The translations under genes were made by a program, and so were the position numbers. From Competibacter_A sp037045685 (GTDB lineage: Bacteria > Pseudomonadota > Gammaproteobacteria > Competibacterales > Competibacteraceae): DNA of 64,000 bases. This document shows positions 8,622 through 18,012 of the stretch, one piece after another. Under the pieces are notes generated by a model. That model had not been told where the DNA came from. It saw only the letters and a list, made by a program, of their open reading frames with translations, and did not search any database. Within the stretch, counting starts at the first letter, position 1; each line of letters begins with the position of its first letter. Location of the stretch: assembly GCA_037045685.1 (NCBI GenBank), contig JBAOII010000035.1, positions 558,001-622,000 of the forward strand, written 5' to 3'.

Positions 8622-9482
8622 ATGGCAATCGGTCGAATCGCAAAAATGGGCGGCATCGCCTCGGGGAACGCGCTCATGCTGGCGTGGAGCGCGGGCGCGC
8701 AAGCCGAACTCGGGTTGAACATGCCGCGCGGGGTCACCTCCATCAGCCAGCAAGTTTACGATCTGCACATGCTGATCTTCTGGATTTGCGTGGTGATCGG
8801 CGTGGTGGTGTTCGGCGTCATGTTCTGGTCGATTTACCACCATCGCAAGTCGCTCGGGGCGGTGCCGGCCCAGTTTCACGAAAGCACCTTGGTCGAGGTG
8901 GTCTGGACGGTGATCCCGATGCTGATCCTGATCGGCATGGCGGTTCCCGCCACCAAGACGCTGGTCAACATGTACGATACCCGGGATGCCGAGCTGACCG
9001 TCAAGGTCACCGGCTACCAGTGGCGCTGGCAATACGATTACATCAACGAGGATGTCGGTTTTCTCAGCGTTCTCTCCACCCCGTCGGCGCAAATCCGCAA
9101 CGTCGCCGCCAAGAGCGAGCACTATTTGCTGGAAGTCGATAACCCGCTGGTGGTGCCGGTCGGCAAGAAGGTCCGCATCCTGACCACCGCCGCCGACGTG
9201 ATCCATTCCTGGTGGGTGCCCGAGCTGGGTTGGAAGAAAGACGCCATTCCCGGTTTTATCAACGAAAGCTGGACGCTGATCGAGAAGCCCGGCATCTATC
9301 GCGGCCAGTGCGCCGAACTGTGCGGCAAGGATCACGGCTTCATGCCGATCGTGGTCAAGGCCGTGCCCGAGGCGGAGTTCAAGCGATGGCTGACGGATAT
9401 GAAGGCCAAGAGCAAGCCAAGCCCGCAAACCGCCCGGAGCGATTCGAACGTCCAAACCAGCCCTGGAGGCCAGACGCTATGA
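8622..9482 (+). CDS. ctaC: Cytochrome c oxidase subunit II (aa3-type)
   Basis: 286 residues from the ATG at 8622, preceded by the strong ribosome site GAGAGGAGG. It has a signal-like N-terminus, two transmembrane helices (IFWICVVIGVVVFGVMFW and the span after FHESTLVEVVWTVIPM), the aromatic YQWRWQY patch that receives electrons from cytochrome c, and the CuA site residues in VIHSWWVPELG and GQCAELCGKDHGFMP. It lacks a fused cytochrome c domain, so it is a classical aa3 subunit. An in-frame ATG at 8547 is unlikely because of the polar, Arg-rich extension. Its stop overlaps the ctaD start (ATGA). Confidence 0.96.
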   Translation: MAIGRIAKMGGIASGNALMLAWSAGAQAELGLNMPRGVTSISQQVYDLHMLIFWICVVIGVVVFGVMFWSIYHHRKSLGAVPAQFHESTLVEVVWTVIPMLILIGMAVPATKTLVNMYDTRDAELTVKVTGYQWRWQYDYINEDVGFLSVLSTPSAQIRNVAAKSEHYLLEVDNPLVVPVGKKVRILTTAADVIHSWWVPELGWKKDAIPGFINESWTLIEKPGIYRGQCAELCGKDHGFMPIVVKAVPEAEFKRWLTDMKAKSKPSPQTARSDSNVQTSPGGQTL

Positions 9483-11067
9483 GCACGACAGCGCACGCCC
9501 ACGACGACCACGACCACGCCCATCACGGGCCGTCGCGGGGTTTGACCCGTTGGATTTTCACCACCAATCACAAGGACATCGGCACCTTGTACCTGCTGTT
9601 CTCGCTGCTGATGTTTTTCGTCGGCGGCGCCATGGCGCTGATCATCCGCGCCGAGTTGTTCCAGCCGGGTTTGCAGATTGTCAATCCCGACTTCTTCAAC
9701 CAGATGACCACCATGCACGCGCTGGTGATGATCTTCGGCGCGGTGATGCCGGCCTTCGTCGGTTTGGCCAACTGGTTGATTCCGATGATGATCGGTGCAC
9801 CGGACATGGCCCTGCCGCGCATGAACAACTGGTCGTTCTGGATCATGCCCTTCGCCTTCACTCTGCTCCTGTCCACCCTGTTCATGTCGGGCGGCGGCCC
9901 GGCCGGCGGCTGGACCTTGTATCCGCCGCTGGTCTTGCAGACCGGTGATGCGTTTCCGTTCGTGATCTTGGCCGTGCACATGATGGGGGCGTCTTCGATC
10001 ATGGGCGCGATCAACATCATCGCCACCATTCTCAACCTGCGCGCGCCCGGCATGACGCTGATGAAGATGCCGCTGTTCGTCTGGACGTGGCTGATCACCG
10101 CCTATCTGCTGATCGCCGTGATGCCGGTGCTGGCGGGCACGGTCACCATGCTGTTGACCGACAAGTTTTTCGGCACCTCGTTCTTCAACGCGGCCGGCGG
10201 CGGCGACCCGGTGATGTTCCAGCACATCTTCTGGTTCTTCGGCCATCCCGAGGTTTACATCATGATTTTGCCGGCGTTCGGAGTGATTTCCATGATCATT
10301 CCGACCTTCGCCCGCAAGCCGCTTGTTCGGCTATGCCTCGATGGTGTACGCCACCGCCTCGATCGCTTTCCTGTCCTTCATCGTCTGGGCGCATCACATG
10401 TTCGCGGTGGGGATGCCGCTGGCCGGCGAGCTGTTCTTCATGTACGCCACCATGCTGATCGCGGTGCCGACCGGGCGTGAAGGTGTTCAATTGGGTGTCG
10501 ACCATGTGGCGCGGGGCGATGACCTTCGAAACGCCGATGCTGTTCGCCATCGCCTTCGTGATCCTGTTCACCATCGGCGGCTTCTCCGGGCTGATGCTGG
10601 CCATCGCCCCGGCCGACTTCCAGTACCAGGACACCTATTTCGTGGTGGCGCACTTCCACTACGTGCTGGTGCCGGGCGCGGTGTTCTCGATCATGGCCGC
10701 CGCCTATTACTGGTTGCCGAAGTGGACCGGCCACATGTACGACGAAAAGCTGGGCCAGTGGCATTTCTGGCTGTCCGTGGTCGGGGTCAACGTGCTGTTT
10801 TTCCCGCAGCACTTCCTGGGCTTGGCCGGGATGCCGCGCCGCATTCCCGATTACGCGCTGCAGTTCACCGAGTTCAACATGGTCTCGACCATCGGGGCGT
10901 TCCTGTTCGGCTTCTCGCAGTTGCTGTTCGCCTACAACGTCATCAAGACCATTCGCGGTGGGGCGAAGGCGACGGATCAGGTGTGGGAAGGCGCCAATGG
11001 CTTGGAGTGGACGCTCAGTTCGCCGCCGCCGTATCACACCTTTACCACCGCGCCCGAAATCAAGTGA
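9479..11067 (+). CDS. ctaD: Cytochrome c oxidase subunit I (aa3-type), split by two frameshifts
   Basis: This is the catalytic heme-copper subunit. It reads as three pieces in successive frames: 9479 to about 10322, about 10325 to 10475, and about 10477 to 11067. The first holds HPEVYIMILPAFG (CuB His and cross-linked Tyr), the middle holds VWAHHMF (the CuB His pair) and the last holds FHYVLVPGAVF (heme ligands) and the normal C-terminus. An extra T at 10323/10324 and an extra C at 10476 account exactly for the frame changes; removing them gives about 528 residues with unbroken family similarity. Because every catalytic residue is intact, consensus error is more likely than a dead gene. Confidence 0.9.
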
Positions 11068-11078
11068 GAGCTGCGGGC

Positions 11079-11230
11079 ATGGTGGTGACGGCCACGGACA
11101 AGGCGACCGTCGGCGCAATGCCGGAAAACCGCCGGGCTGGCCGGGCCCGGCGCACGGTGATCGCGTCTGGCTGGTCTTGGCCGCGGACGATTCTATTTCG
11201 GCATTCATTCTGCTGATGGCGTGGCGCTGA
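11079..11230 (+). other. Possible cytochrome oxidase small assembly protein, frames disturbed
   Basis: The gap between ctaD and ctaG usually holds a very small one-helix protein in related gene clusters. Here an ATG at 11079 opens a basic segment (RRAGRARRTVIA), and a different frame ends in FILLMAWR at 11230, just before the ctaG start. A single hydrophobic helix would result if two bases were removed between about 11165 and 11215, the same error type as in the flanking genes. This reconstruction is tentative and the gene may not be real. Confidence 0.35.
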
Positions 11231-11232
11231 TC

Positions 11233-11782
11233 ATGGACGCTCGCGAAACGGCCGCAGCCTTGGCCAACCGCCGGTTGGTGCGCCGCCTGTTATGGGTGAC
11301 GGCCGGCGATGTTCGCCTTCGGCTTCGCGATGGTGCCGTTTTATGATGTGCTGTGCAAAATCACCGGCCTCAACGGCAAGACCGGCGGTCGCGTGACCGC
11401 TGTGGAACCGATGAAGGTGGACGAAGCGCGAACGGTGACCGTGGAATTCGTCGCCAATCTGAATTTGGGGGCGCCGTGGGAATTCGCGCCGCGAATCGCC
11501 CGCATGCAGGTGCATCCTGGCCAGTTCTACCAGACTCATTTTTGGGCTCGGAACTTGGCCGATCAGCCGATGACCGGTCAGGCCATCCCCAGCGTTGCGC
11601 CGGGGCTGGCGGCATCGCATTTCCAGAAGATCGAGTGCTTCTGTTTCAATCGCCAGCTTTTCCAGGCGGGAGAAGGAAAGGAAATGCCGGTCACCTTCCG
11701 CATCGACCCGCAGTTGCCGGCCGACGTGCGCACCGTGACCCTGTCCTATACATTCTTTCGGATCGACAACGCGGGCGGCTGA
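11233..11782 (+). CDS. ctaG: Cytochrome c oxidase assembly protein CtaG/Cox11, frameshifted near start
   Basis: This membrane-anchored copper chaperone delivers CuB to subunit I. The soluble domain (from about 11309) shows VPFYDVLCKITG, QVHPGQ and the copper-binding CFCFN, with the Cox11-typical C-terminus LSYTFFRID. The ATG at 11233 begins MDARETAAALANRRLVRRLLWVTA; after it an extra G at 11305/11306 breaks the frame in the middle of the anchor helix. Deleting it joins the anchor (WVTAAMFAFGFAMVPFY) to the chaperone domain and gives about 182 residues, the family's usual length. Confidence 0.88.
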
Positions 11783-11837
11783 ATCGCGGCGCCGCCCTGC
11801 CACGCAGACGCACACATAACTTGAAAGGGGGATATTC

Positions 11838-12722
11838 ATGACGCACGCGGAACACGCGCCGGGCCAATACCCGGATCATTACTATGTGCCGCACCAAAGC
11901 TACTGGCCGATAGTCGCCTCCATCAGTTTGTTCGTCCTGATGTTCGGCGGAGCCACGCTGCTGAACGGCGGTGGTAGCACGTTGCTGCTCGTCGGATTGA
12001 CGCTGATTCTGATCACCATCTTCGGTTGGTTCGGCACGGTGATCCGCGAGAGCGAAAAGAAAATGTACAGCGACCAGTTGGATCGCTCGTTCCGCTGGGG
12101 GATGGCGTGGTTCATCTTTTCCGAGGTGATGTTTTTCGCGGCGTTTTTCGGCGCGCTGTTTTACGCTCGCGCCTATTCGGTGCCGTGGTTGGGCGGAGAG
12201 TCCGATCACGCCGTTATGACGCACGGCATGCTTTGGCCGAAATTCGAAGCGGTCTGGCCCACCAACGGTCCCGGCGAGGTCGGCGGCTTCTTCGCGCCGA
12301 TGCACGCTTGGGGCTTGCCGGCCATCAACACCCTGATCCTTCTGAGCAGCGGCGTGACCATCACTTGGGCGCACTGGGGCTTGGTGGAAGGCAATCGCCC
12401 GCAACTGATCAAGGGCTTGGCGGCGACGGTCGCCTTGGGCTTTTTGTTCCTGTTCTTGCAGGCTGTCGAGTACCACGAGGCGTACAAGGAACTGCACTTG
12501 ACCCTGGGCAGCGGGATTTACGGCTCCACCTTCTTTATGCTGACTGGCTTCCACGGTCTGCACGTCACCATCGGTGCCATCATTCTGACCGTGATCCTGT
12601 TTCGCAGCATGGCCGGGCATTTCACGCTGCAACGGCATTTCGCCTTCGAGGCGGCGGCGTGGTACTGGCACTTCGTGGACGTGGTGTGGTTGGGCTTGTT
12701 TATCTTCGTCTACTGGATGTGA
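11838..12722 (+). CDS. ctaE: Cytochrome c oxidase subunit III (aa3-type)
   Basis: 294 residues with seven membrane spans, the usual number for proteobacterial subunit III. It contains FIFSEVMFFAAFFGALFY, the signature helix with the proton-antenna Glu, followed by LPAINTLILLSSG and the C-terminal WYWHFVDVVWLGLF. The ribosome site AAAGGGGG precedes the ATG. Subunit III stabilises the oxidase against suicide inactivation and may gather protons. It ends the plus-strand ctaCDGE run; the next gene converges from the other strand 15 bases away. Confidence 0.95.
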   Translation: MTHAEHAPGQYPDHYYVPHQSYWPIVASISLFVLMFGGATLLNGGGSTLLLVGLTLILITIFGWFGTVIRESEKKMYSDQLDRSFRWGMAWFIFSEVMFFAAFFGALFYARAYSVPWLGGESDHAVMTHGMLWPKFEAVWPTNGPGEVGGFFAPMHAWGLPAINTLILLSSGVTITWAHWGLVEGNRPQLIKGLAATVALGFLFLFLQAVEYHEAYKELHLTLGSGIYGSTFFMLTGFHGLHVTIGAIILTVILFRSMAGHFTLQRHFAFEAAAWYWHFVDVVWLGLFIFVYWM

Positions 12723-12737
12723 GCGCCAGACGCTTCG

Positions 12738-12941
12738 CTACAGTCCGTGCGGCGTGATCAGGCCGGTGGCATAGGCCAGCATCAGTAGCAGGAAGAGCGC
12801 CACCGACAGGCCGATCCGCATCGTCAGAGCCTTGACGGTGCGGGGATTTCGGCCTTGGTCGCTGATCAGAAAGAACAGCCCGGAACCCAAACTTGCTAGA
12901 ATCAGCAACAGCATGACGATGACGACGATCTTGGTTAGCAT
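12738..12941 (-). CDS. DUF2909 family twin transmembrane protein
   Basis: 67 residues with two hydrophobic helices (about residues 4-25 and 45-63) joined by a polar loop containing SDQGRNPRTVKALTMRIG, a pattern of the DUF2909 family that sits beside subunit III of cytochrome oxidase in many proteobacteria. Its direction is opposite to the oxidase genes, as is common for this family. Function is unknown; an assembly role is inferred from location alone. The start at 12939-12941 gives the expected short size. Confidence 0.75.
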   Translation of the reverse strand: MLTKIVVIVMLLLILASLGSGLFFLISDQGRNPRTVKALTMRIGLSVALFLLLMLAYATGLITPHGL

Positions 12942-13023
12942 CGAAAAGTTCCGGCGAATGGTGGAGACGATCACGAGTATAACCCAACCCGGATCGGCGT
13001 GACGGGTCGGGGTTCCGGCGAAA

Positions 13024-13770
13024 ATGCGGGTGCGAGCGCGGCTAGGCGGTTGGATCTTCGAGCCCGGCCGGGCGTCTACCTGCGCCACCTTGCTGTTGTT
13101 GCCGTTGCTGTTAACGCTGGGCTTTTGGCAGTTGGACCGGGCTCGGCAAAAAGCCGAGCTGCAAACGGCGTTCGCCGAGCGGTTTCAACTGCCACCGACG
13201 CCGCTGGCCGAAGTGGATCCGGCCGATTCCGCCAATCGCTATCGCCGGGTGATCGCCGCCGGCCGCTATGACAATGCCCATCAGTTATTGCTGGACAATC
13301 AGGTCCGCGACGGTCGGCCCGGCTATCATGCCCTGACCCCGTTGTGTTTGCGGGACGGCACGGCGATACTGGTTGATCGGGGCTGGCTGCCGCTCGGGGC
13401 AACGCGACAGGAATTGCCGGATGTTTCCCTGTCCGCCGAACCGGTCACCGTCAGAGGCTGGCTGGCGCAGCCGGCCAACCCGGGATTGCGGTTGGGCGAT
13501 GGCGCCGGGGGGGATTCGCGCTGGCCTCGGATTATTCCCCATGTGGATTATCAGCGGCTGTCCGGCTTGTTAGACTATCCGCTGCTCCCCGCGATCATTT
13601 TGTTGGAGCCAGAAGCGCCCGCAGGTTTCTGGCGCGACTGGCAACCCCGTTTCGGCGGCCAGGGGCCGGAGCGCCATCAAGGCTATGCCGCGCAATGGTT
13701 CTCCTTGGCGGTCGCGCTCTTGATCCTGTACTTTGCGGTCAATACCCATCGATTGCCTCGTTCTAAATGA
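13024..13770 (+). CDS. SURF1 family cytochrome oxidase biogenesis protein
   Basis: 248 residues with a helix near each end (about residues 18-38 and 222-240) and a periplasmic domain between, the SURF1 topology. FWQLDRARQK, LLDNQVRDGRPGYHALTP and LVDRGWLP are typical SURF1 motifs. SURF1 proteins help place heme A into subunit I. The gene heads a plus-strand run with the SCO-like gene, ctaA and ctaB. Start codon ATG 13024 is 82 bases from the divergent DUF2909 gene. Confidence 0.92.
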   Translation: MRVRARLGGWIFEPGRASTCATLLLLPLLLTLGFWQLDRARQKAELQTAFAERFQLPPTPLAEVDPADSANRYRRVIAAGRYDNAHQLLLDNQVRDGRPGYHALTPLCLRDGTAILVDRGWLPLGATRQELPDVSLSAEPVTVRGWLAQPANPGLRLGDGAGGDSRWPRIIPHVDYQRLSGLLDYPLLPAIILLEPEAPAGFWRDWQPRFGGQGPERHQGYAAQWFSLAVALLILYFAVNTHRLPRSK

Positions 13771-13777
13771 TTACGAG

Positions 13778-14401
13778 ATGAGCGTTCATTCGATATCGTT
13801 CGACCTCTCTTCGATTCCCCCGCTCTGGCGGCAACGGCTGTTGCTGTTGCTGGTCGTCGCCTGCTTCGTGCTGCCGCTGGCGGCGGCTTGGCTGCTGATC
13901 GGCCACTGGCGGCCAGAAAGTTCCGCTCAACACGGCGAGCTGCTGAATCCGGCCCGGCCGGTGGCCTTGCGGTTCGATTTGTTGGACGGGAAGCCAGCCG
14001 ATGAGACGGCATTGCGGGGACGTTGGGTGCTGGCTTATGTCGGCTCGGCGGCGGAGTGCGACGCGCGCTGCCGCACCGGCCTGTACGACATGCGGCAAGT
14101 CAGGTTGGCCTTGGGCAAGGATATGGATCGGGTCAAGACCTTGCTGTTGGTGGACGCCATGCCGCCGACCGGATTCCGCGATTGGCTCGCCGCCGAACAT
14201 CCGGCGACCTTGGTCGGCGTGGCCGATACCGCCAACCGGATCGCCCTGGCCGACGCGTTCGGTCGACCGGGGCGCGTCGGCGAGTGGATGTATCTGGTGG
14301 ACCCGCTCGGTAATTTGCTGATGCGCTATCCCGTCGATACCGAGCCGCGCGGATTGCTCAAGGATCTCCAGCGACTGTTGAAGTGGTCCAAAATCGGATG
14401 A
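13778..14401 (+). CDS. SCO1/SenC-like membrane-anchored protein
   Basis: 207 residues: an N-terminal anchor helix (residues 20-42), then a thioredoxin-like domain. The only paired cysteines are C-D-A-R-C near residues 89-93, which fits the CxxxC copper motif of SCO proteins; the usual SCO histidine further on is not evident, so copper binding is uncertain. The gene lies between SURF1 and ctaA, and its stop overlaps the ctaA start (ATGA), indicating a shared operon and a role in oxidase copper-centre or heme assembly. A thiol-redox function instead of copper delivery is possible. Confidence 0.72.
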   Translation: MSVHSISFDLSSIPPLWRQRLLLLLVVACFVLPLAAAWLLIGHWRPESSAQHGELLNPARPVALRFDLLDGKPADETALRGRWVLAYVGSAAECDARCRTGLYDMRQVRLALGKDMDRVKTLLLVDAMPPTGFRDWLAAEHPATLVGVADTANRIALADAFGRPGRVGEWMYLVDPLGNLLMRYPVDTEPRGLLKDLQRLLKWSKIG

Positions 14402-15414
14402 CCGCGACCCGCAGGACTTTGTTTCACCGCTTGGCGTGGGCGGCGCTGGCCTTGACCCTGGTGGTGGTCGTGTTGGGCGCCTACGTGCGGCTGTCCGATG
14501 CCGGCTTGGGTTGCCCCGACTGGCCCGGCTGCTACGGTCGCTTGGACGTGCCCGACGAGGCCCATCAGATCGCCGAGGCCAACGCGGCTTATCCGCACCG
14601 TCCGGTGGAGCCCGCCAAAGCTTGGAAGGAGATGGCGCACCGCTATTTCGCCGGCACTCTGGGTTTGATGATTTTGGCGCTGGCCGCGTTGGCTTGGCGG
14701 CGGCGATCGGCCCCCGATCAACCCGTAGTTCTACCGCTGTGCCTGCTGGCGCTGGTGGTGTTTCAGGCCCTGTTGGGGATGTGGACCGTGACTTGGCAGC
14801 TGAAGCCGGTCGTGGTGATGGCCCACCTGCTGGGGGGGTTGACGACACTGGGCTTGTTGGCTTGGCTGGTGCTGCGCCAAGGCCGGTATGGAGAAAGCTC
14901 GGTGGTGGCCGCCGATCGAGCGTTGCGCGGTTACGCGCTGCTGGGGTTGGCGCTGTTGGTGGCCCAGATCGCCTTGGGAGGCTGGACCAGCGCCAATTAC
15001 GCCGCGTTGGCCTGCCCGGACTTTCCGACCTGTCAGACCCGCTGGTGGCCGCCGACCGATTTTCGCGAGGCGTTCACGCTTTGGCGGGGTCTGGGCGTTT
15101 CCTATGAAGGCGGCGTGCTGGCCAACGATGCCCGGGTGACGATTCACCTGATGCATCGCTTGGGTGCCTTGGTGGTCTTCCTTTACCTGATCTGGCTAAG
15201 CTGGCGATTGATGGCGACCGGCCGAAGCCGCGTTGCGCGAGTGGCCGGTTTGATCGCCGCCGTTTTGCTGGTCGGCCAGTTGGCCTTGGGCATCGCCAAT
15301 GTCGTTCTGCGTCTGCCGTTGCCGGTCGCTGTTGCCCACAACGCCGGCGCGGCGCTGCTATTGCTGGCCTTGGTCGGGCTCAACCACCTGCTACGACCGG
15401 AACCCGCCGCATGA
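14398..15414 (+). CDS. ctaA: Heme A synthase (COX15/CtaA)
   Basis: 338 residues and eight hydrophobic spans. It oxidises heme O to heme A for the aa3 oxidase. Motifs include GAYVRLSDAGLGCPDWPGCYG with the conserved Cys pair, EMAHRYFAGTLGL, a second half repeating the pattern (GGWTSANYAALACPDFPTC), and HLMHRLGALVVF with heme-ligand His residues. The start ATG overlaps the stop of the SCO-like gene, and its own stop overlaps the ctaB start, so the last three genes are translationally coupled. No defects seen. Confidence 0.95.
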   Translation: MTATRRTLFHRLAWAALALTLVVVVLGAYVRLSDAGLGCPDWPGCYGRLDVPDEAHQIAEANAAYPHRPVEPAKAWKEMAHRYFAGTLGLMILALAALAWRRRSAPDQPVVLPLCLLALVVFQALLGMWTVTWQLKPVVVMAHLLGGLTTLGLLAWLVLRQGRYGESSVVAADRALRGYALLGLALLVAQIALGGWTSANYAALACPDFPTCQTRWWPPTDFREAFTLWRGLGVSYEGGVLANDARVTIHLMHRLGALVVFLYLIWLSWRLMATGRSRVARVAGLIAAVLLVGQLALGIANVVLRLPLPVAVAHNAGAALLLLALVGLNHLLRPEPAA

Positions 15415-16328
15415 TGGCCGCCGCTTTCCAGACCTTGCGCGCCGGCTGGCGGCGCCACGGCCGGGATTATCTGGAATTGACCAAACCCCGGGTGGTGGCC
15501 TTGATCACCTTTACCGCCATGGTCGGCATGTTGCTGGCCACGCCGGGCATGGTGCCTTGGGAAATCCTGCTGTTCGGCTCGCTGGGCATCGCCTTGGTGG
15601 CCGGTTCGGCCGCCGCGATCAACCACTTGGTCGACCGAAAGGTCGATGCCCTCATGGCCCGCACCCGCCACCGGCCGCTGCCCAGCGGACACCTGGAATC
15701 CTGGCAGGTGCTCGGCTTTGCCCTGATCATCGGCATTTTGGGCTTGAGCCTGCTGCTGGTCTTCACCAATCCGCTGACCGCTGTGCTGACTTTCGCCTCG
15801 CTGATCGGTTACGCGGTGATCTATACCCTGTTCCTCAAGCGCGCGACGCCGCAGAACATCGTCATCGGCGGCGCGGCCGGCGCGGCTCCGCCGCTGCTCG
15901 GCTGGACGGCGGTCACGGGCCAGGTGGATTCCGGCGCGCTGCTGCTGTTTCTGATCATCTACATCTGGACGCCGCCGCATTTTTGGGCCTTGGCCATCCA
16001 TCGCCGCCACGATTACGCCAACGCCGACATCCCCATGCTGCCGGTCACCCATGGCGTCGCGTTTACCCGGCTCCACATCCTGTTGTACACCATCCTGCTG
16101 TTTCTCATCACCCTGCTGCCGTTTCTGACCGGCATGAGCGGTTGGATCTATCTGGCTGGCGCCGTCGTGCTGGGCCTGCGTTTCCTGAACTACGCCGCGC
16201 GCTTGTATGCGACCGGCGACGACCGCCTGGCCATGCCGACCTTCGGGTTTTCCATTGTCTACCTGTTCGGATTGTTCGCCGCGTTGATGCTCGACCATTA
16301 TGCGTCGCGCCTGCTTGAAAAGCTCTAA
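15411..16328 (+). CDS. ctaB: Protoheme IX farnesyltransferase (heme O synthase)
   Basis: 305 residues of the UbiA prenyltransferase superfamily (also called CyoE). It adds a farnesyl group to heme B to make heme O, the substrate of the preceding ctaA product. NHLVDRKVDALMARTRHRPLP holds the first Asp-rich prenyl-binding motif, and IWTPPHFWALAIHRRHDYANADIPMLP the second region characteristic of heme O synthases. Nine or so membrane helices are visible. It is the last gene of the aa3 assembly run; a 200-base gap separates it from the cbb3 genes. Confidence 0.95.
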   Translation: MMAAAFQTLRAGWRRHGRDYLELTKPRVVALITFTAMVGMLLATPGMVPWEILLFGSLGIALVAGSAAAINHLVDRKVDALMARTRHRPLPSGHLESWQVLGFALIIGILGLSLLLVFTNPLTAVLTFASLIGYAVIYTLFLKRATPQNIVIGGAAGAAPPLLGWTAVTGQVDSGALLLFLIIYIWTPPHFWALAIHRRHDYANADIPMLPVTHGVAFTRLHILLYTILLFLITLLPFLTGMSGWIYLAGAVVLGLRFLNYAARLYATGDDRLAMPTFGFSIVYLFGLFAALMLDHYASRLLEKL

Positions 16329-16349
16329 AGAGCAATTGTTTCAAGCCGT

Positions 16350-16365
16350 TGGGGAAAGTTCCCCA
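16350..16365 (+). terminator. Hairpin after ctaB, possible transcription end
   Basis: TGGGGA and TCCCCA form a short perfect stem with a four-base loop, 22 bases beyond the ctaB stop. A run of T lies a little downstream (16376-16381), farther than in a standard intrinsic terminator, so this is a weak call. Confidence 0.35.
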
Positions 16366-16402
16366 GCGCATTGCTATTTTTCATAATATTAGCCGATGCT
16401 GA

Positions 16403-16432
16403 TTGAGAAAACCCGGAGAATATTAGTAGAAT
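16403..16432 (+). promoter_or_regulatory. Candidate sigma-70-like promoter for ccoNOQP
   Basis: TTGAGA (16403-16408) and TAGAAT (16427-16432) are separated by 18 bases, in an AT-rich stretch about 100 bases before ccoN. I looked for an FNR/ANR palindrome (TTGAT-N4-ATCAA), expected for a cbb3 operon, and saw none in the 208-base gap. Confidence 0.45.
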
Positions 16433-16536
16433 AGGCCGTCGTCCAGACCCACCCAGCGTTTTCCAATTCCGTTTTCAAGCATCGGAAAACAACTATAAAC
16501 ACGCCTAACCCCATGGCTTGTTAAGGAGACTTGGAT

Positions 16537-17985
16537 ATGGCCCAAAGCTCAGCGTTGCCGGCCGAGCAGTATAATTTCGATATCGTCCGCAGGTTTATGA
16601 TCGTGGCCATGGTCTATGGCGTGATCGGCATGGCGGTCGGTGTCTACATCGCCAGCGAATTGGCGTGGCCGTTTCTGAATTTCGACCTTCCCGCCCTGAC
16701 CTTCGGGCGTCTGCGCCCGGTCCACACCAGTCTGGTGATCTTCGGTTTCGGCGGCAGCGCCCTGTTCGCCACGTCCTACTACATCGTGCAGCGCACCTGC
16801 CAGGCGCGGCTCGCCTTCCCTTGGCTGGCCGAGTTCACCTTCTGGGGCTGGACGGGCGGGGTGGCGCTGGGCGTGATCACGTACATGGCCGGCTTTTCCC
16901 AAGGCAAGGAATACGCCGAGTTCGAGTGGCCCCTGGATCTCGCCATCACCGTGGTTTGGGTGTGCTACATCCTGGTTTACGTCGAGACGGTCCGCCGTCG
17001 CAGCCAGCCGCACATCTATGTCGCCAACTGGTTTTTTCTGGCCTTCCTGCTGGCGGTCGCGCTGTTGCACATTTTCAACAACATAGCGGTGCCGGTCGGC
17101 CCGCTCAAATCCTACAGCCTGTACGCCGGCGTGCAGGACGCCATGATTCAATGGTGGTACGGTCACAATGCGGTGGGCTTTTTCCTGACCGCCGCTTTCC
17201 TCGGCATGATGTATTACTTCGTGCCCAAGCAGGCCGGTCGGCCGGTTTACTCTTATCGGTTGTCGATCATCCACTTTTGGGCGCTGATCTTCCTCTATAT
17301 GTGGGCCGGCGGCCATCACCTGCACTGGACCGCGTTGCCCGATTGGGTTTCGACCCTGTCGGCCACGTTCTCGGTGCTCTTGCTGATGCCTTCGTGGGGC
17401 GGCATGATCAACGGCATCATGACGCTGTCCGGCGCTTGGGACAAACTGCGCTCCGACCCGGTCATGCTGTTCCTGATCACCTCGCTGTCGTTCTACGGCA
17501 TGTCCACCTTCGAAGGTCCGTTGATGTCGCTGAAGAGCGTCAACGCTTTGTCGCACTACACCGACTGGACCATCGGCCACGTCCATTCCGGCGCGCTCGG
17601 TTGGGTCGCCTTGGTGAGCTTCGGCTCCTTCTATCACCTGATGCCGCGGCTGTACGAAACCAAGCTGTACAGCCAGACCTTGATTTACGTCCACTTCTGG
17701 CTCGCCACCATCGGCATCGTGCTGTACATCACCTCGATGTGGGTCGCCGGTATCGGCCAGGGCTTGATGCTGCGCAGCTTCGACGATTACGGCAATCTGG
17801 CCTACACCTTCATCGAGACCGTCGAGTTCATGCACACCCCGTATGTCTGGCGTGCCTTGGGCGGCGCTTTCTTCGTGGCGGGGGCGCTGGTGATGGCGTA
17901 CAACATGGTGATGACCGTGCGCGCGTCTCGCGTCGAGCGGGCGGCCCTGGAAGCCAAATTGGCGGCCAAGTTGGCCAAGGCTTGA
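16537..17985 (+). CDS. ccoN: cbb3-type cytochrome c oxidase subunit I
   Basis: 482 residues and about twelve helices; the catalytic heme b/heme b3-CuB subunit of the high-affinity oxidase. Key features are RPVHTSLVIFGFGG (low-spin heme ligand), IQWWYGHNAVGFFLTA (CuB His), WAGGHHLHWTALP (CuB His pair) and TIGHVHSGALGW (heme ligands). AAGGAGA lies eight bases before the ATG. It is the first gene of ccoNOQP. No frameshift is present, unlike aa3 subunit I. Confidence 0.97.
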   Translation: MAQSSALPAEQYNFDIVRRFMIVAMVYGVIGMAVGVYIASELAWPFLNFDLPALTFGRLRPVHTSLVIFGFGGSALFATSYYIVQRTCQARLAFPWLAEFTFWGWTGGVALGVITYMAGFSQGKEYAEFEWPLDLAITVVWVCYILVYVETVRRRSQPHIYVANWFFLAFLLAVALLHIFNNIAVPVGPLKSYSLYAGVQDAMIQWWYGHNAVGFFLTAAFLGMMYYFVPKQAGRPVYSYRLSIIHFWALIFLYMWAGGHHLHWTALPDWVSTLSATFSVLLLMPSWGGMINGIMTLSGAWDKLRSDPVMLFLITSLSFYGMSTFEGPLMSLKSVNALSHYTDWTIGHVHSGALGWVALVSFGSFYHLMPRLYETKLYSQTLIYVHFWLATIGIVLYITSMWVAGIGQGLMLRSFDDYGNLAYTFIETVEFMHTPYVWRALGGAFFVAGALVMAYNMVMTVRASRVERAALEAKLAAKLAKA

Positions 17986-18012
17986 ACGGGCGATTTCGGG
18001 AGATAAACAACC

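Noticed and set aside
10323..10476. Programmed ribosomal frameshifting in ctaD
   Set aside because: No slippery heptamer or conserved stimulator is evident, two successive shifts would be needed, and no other ctaD is known to me to use this.
16329..16536. FNR/ANR binding site before ccoN
   Set aside because: Searched by eye for TTGAT-N4-ATCAA and near variants; none was convincing.
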